Shown here: positions 62,894 to 64,000 of the stretch, piece by piece
Numbering within the stretch: the first letter of the stretch is position 1
Layout of the letters: each line of letters opens with the position of its first letter
NCBI RefSeq assembly: GCF_963082655.1
Contig: NC_081553.1
Span: 61,680,311-61,744,310 of the forward strand
Direction of reading: 5' to 3'
Source of the DNA: Stomoxys calcitrans
Taxonomy: Eukaryota; Arthropoda; Insecta; Diptera; Muscidae
DNA length: 64,000 bases
Made by a program: the position numbers and the translations under genes
Notes under the pieces: model-generated
What the model was told of the DNA's origin: nothing
Databases searched by the model: none
The model's input: the letters and a program-made list of their open reading frames with translations, nothing else

Positions 62894-63215
62894 CAGTCGA
62901 AACCGGATAAACGCTAAAAATTCACCAATTTGTTTCACTTATCCGTTATTTTCAGTTAAGCATAGTTCGGTTAAATGGAATAAATTTCCAGGTAAACGAT
63001 ATAAGACTCCTGTAGAAATAACTATTTCACTTATTCAATTTCAGATGCATATAAAATGGAATTTGGTTTGTAAAAACTTATTCAGTTTAGTGGTATTTGC
63101 AGTTAAGTGAATTCAATTGCATTGAATAACGCCAAGAACTAATTGTTTGTTCCATTGAGTTTCACTTAAGCGGAATTTTTCTCTAAAGCAAATTACAGTT
63201 GTACGGTTTCGACTG
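62894..63215. mobile_element. pogo-like MITE, intact copy
   Basis: Ends CAGTCGAAACCGGATAA and CGGTTTCGACTG, flanked by TA on both sides. Interior contains CACTTATCCG, GTTAAGTGAATTC and CACTTAAGCGGAATTTTT, phrases like the terminal repeats of pogo/Tigger elements. At 322 bp there is no coding capacity. It is the intact relative of the interrupted copy at 45755-47487. Confidence 0.85.
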
Positions 63216-63399
63216 TATTGGAACAGTAGCATCAAATGTGTGGCGGCCACTATAGCTCAGTAACTGACGCTGGACGTGAGGGTTGAATTTAGTTTAGGCT
63301 GTCACAATTTCGACATGCTCGACGGGGCTATGGCCGCCCTGCAAACCGACTTCCTGACGAGCAAGTTGCATGTGCTAATACCTACTTTAGAGGAGTGGC

Positions 63400-63860
63400 A
63401 GAAAGGGAGGGTCAGGTGTGGGGATTTTAATATCTCTACATATGGATTGAAGATAGATAGTGGAACCGGTTGTGGGAAGATTGCAGCATCTTCTAGGTCT
63501 TTGCGATTGCCAGGATTCCGGAATTGGTGTTGTCAATGAACATCGACCGGTCGAACATGTGCATATTTAGCGACGGCACTTTAGGCTCTTATGGGTACGA
63601 GCATAGCATCGTAAGCGCTGTATCGATGTCGGTACTATCCGGAGCGACTACACAGACTTTTTATTATTCTATCAGATCAATAGGATGGCAAGGTCTGTGC
63701 AACAGGCGCAATGATCCTTGCGACTGTCTTAGTCAACTAGGGTTTTTATTTTGGGGTTAATCTGGATAGCAAGTTGAACTGTGGTTTGAATAGGAAGTCT
63801 AGGATAAGGAAGGCTTTCGCGACTCTCTATTCGTGCCAGAGGCTCGTTGGCTACAGATGG
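63400..63860 (+). pseudogene. Degraded LINE fragment (RNase H and RT thumb pieces)
   Basis: DSGTGCGK near 63460 and NMCIFSDGTLGSYG near 63555 resemble RNase H acidic blocks. Then, in another frame, LGFLFWGVNLDSKLNCGLN resembles the RT thumb phrase GVLLDRKLNF of LINE A. The order is not that of an intact LINE, so two fragments may have been joined. It continues to the window edge and is too decayed to place. Confidence 0.45.
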
Positions 63861-64000
63861 GTTCTGCATCCTAGATTGTGGCTCTAGTGCAACCGTCTCT
63901 GATCAATGGATTTCATGTCTGATGGCCGATGACGGAGTGCGCGTCACCTTTGCAGGTCCTGTATGAGGTGAAAAACGTGGCTTTGAGATTTAAAGTGGGG

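Overview
The window is eukaryotic, AT-rich and intron-dominated. It most resembles the genome of a higher fly, probably a calyptrate such as a house fly, stable fly or blow fly. The grounds are one conserved host gene, tropomodulin (tmod), with insect-type GT-AG introns, surrounded by Tc1, mariner, hAT-like and pogo-like DNA elements, APE-type LINEs and tRNA-headed SINEs. The organism call is an inference, because no species marker can be read directly.

Host gene: tmod lies on the minus strand from about 38.45 kb down to 6.39 kb. Five core coding exons (38311-38451, 38067-38219, 32853-33365, 32532-32783, 29380-29527) join in phase to give a 402-codon actin pointed-end capping protein with its tropomyosin-binding N terminus and leucine-rich-repeat domain. 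The core ends in phase 1 and can join three alternative 3' ends: a Ser/Ala/Thr/Asn-rich exon (28114-28952), a Pro/Ser-rich exon pair (22537-22990 plus 22232-22316), or a short distal exon (6393-6454). A further minus-strand exon-like segment at 49050-49149 has a good acceptor and a GTGAGT donor of compatible phase, so it may be an upstream alternative exon.

The rest is transposon-derived or unassigned AT-rich DNA. Region by region: 1-600 is a large foldback palindrome. 0.9-4.5 kb holds old repeats. 8.6-11.4 kb is a broken LINE (family A). 14.4-15.7 kb holds dispersed repeats and an RT fragment. 18.9-21.05 kb is a second LINE (family B). 24.8-27.6 kb holds CAA-tailed repeats and a LINE A copy carrying a new 19-bp minisatellite. 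29.7-32.5 kb and 33.7-38.0 kb hold dispersed repeats with nested SINEs and a mariner MITE. 39.7-44.3 kb holds LINE B copies, SINEs and foldback fragments. 45.75-47.49 kb is a nested stack: a pogo-like MITE with a jockey-type LINE (14-bp target duplication) and a SINE inside it. 49.7-51.35 kb is a nearly intact Tc1 element. 54.3-55.9 kb is an interrupted old repeat. 56.9-60.3 kb holds two internally deleted mariner remnants and a hAT-type MITE with a perfect 8-bp target duplication. 62.9-63.2 kb is a second copy of the pogo-like MITE.

Several LINEs and short elements share 3' tails, which fits the short elements borrowing the LINE machinery. The most useful observations are the phase-compatible alternative tmod ends, the almost-coding Tc1 transposase, the datable nested insertions, the minisatellite born inside an RT gene, and two perfect hairpins with 7-nt loops. 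I saw no evidence of a wholly new biological system.
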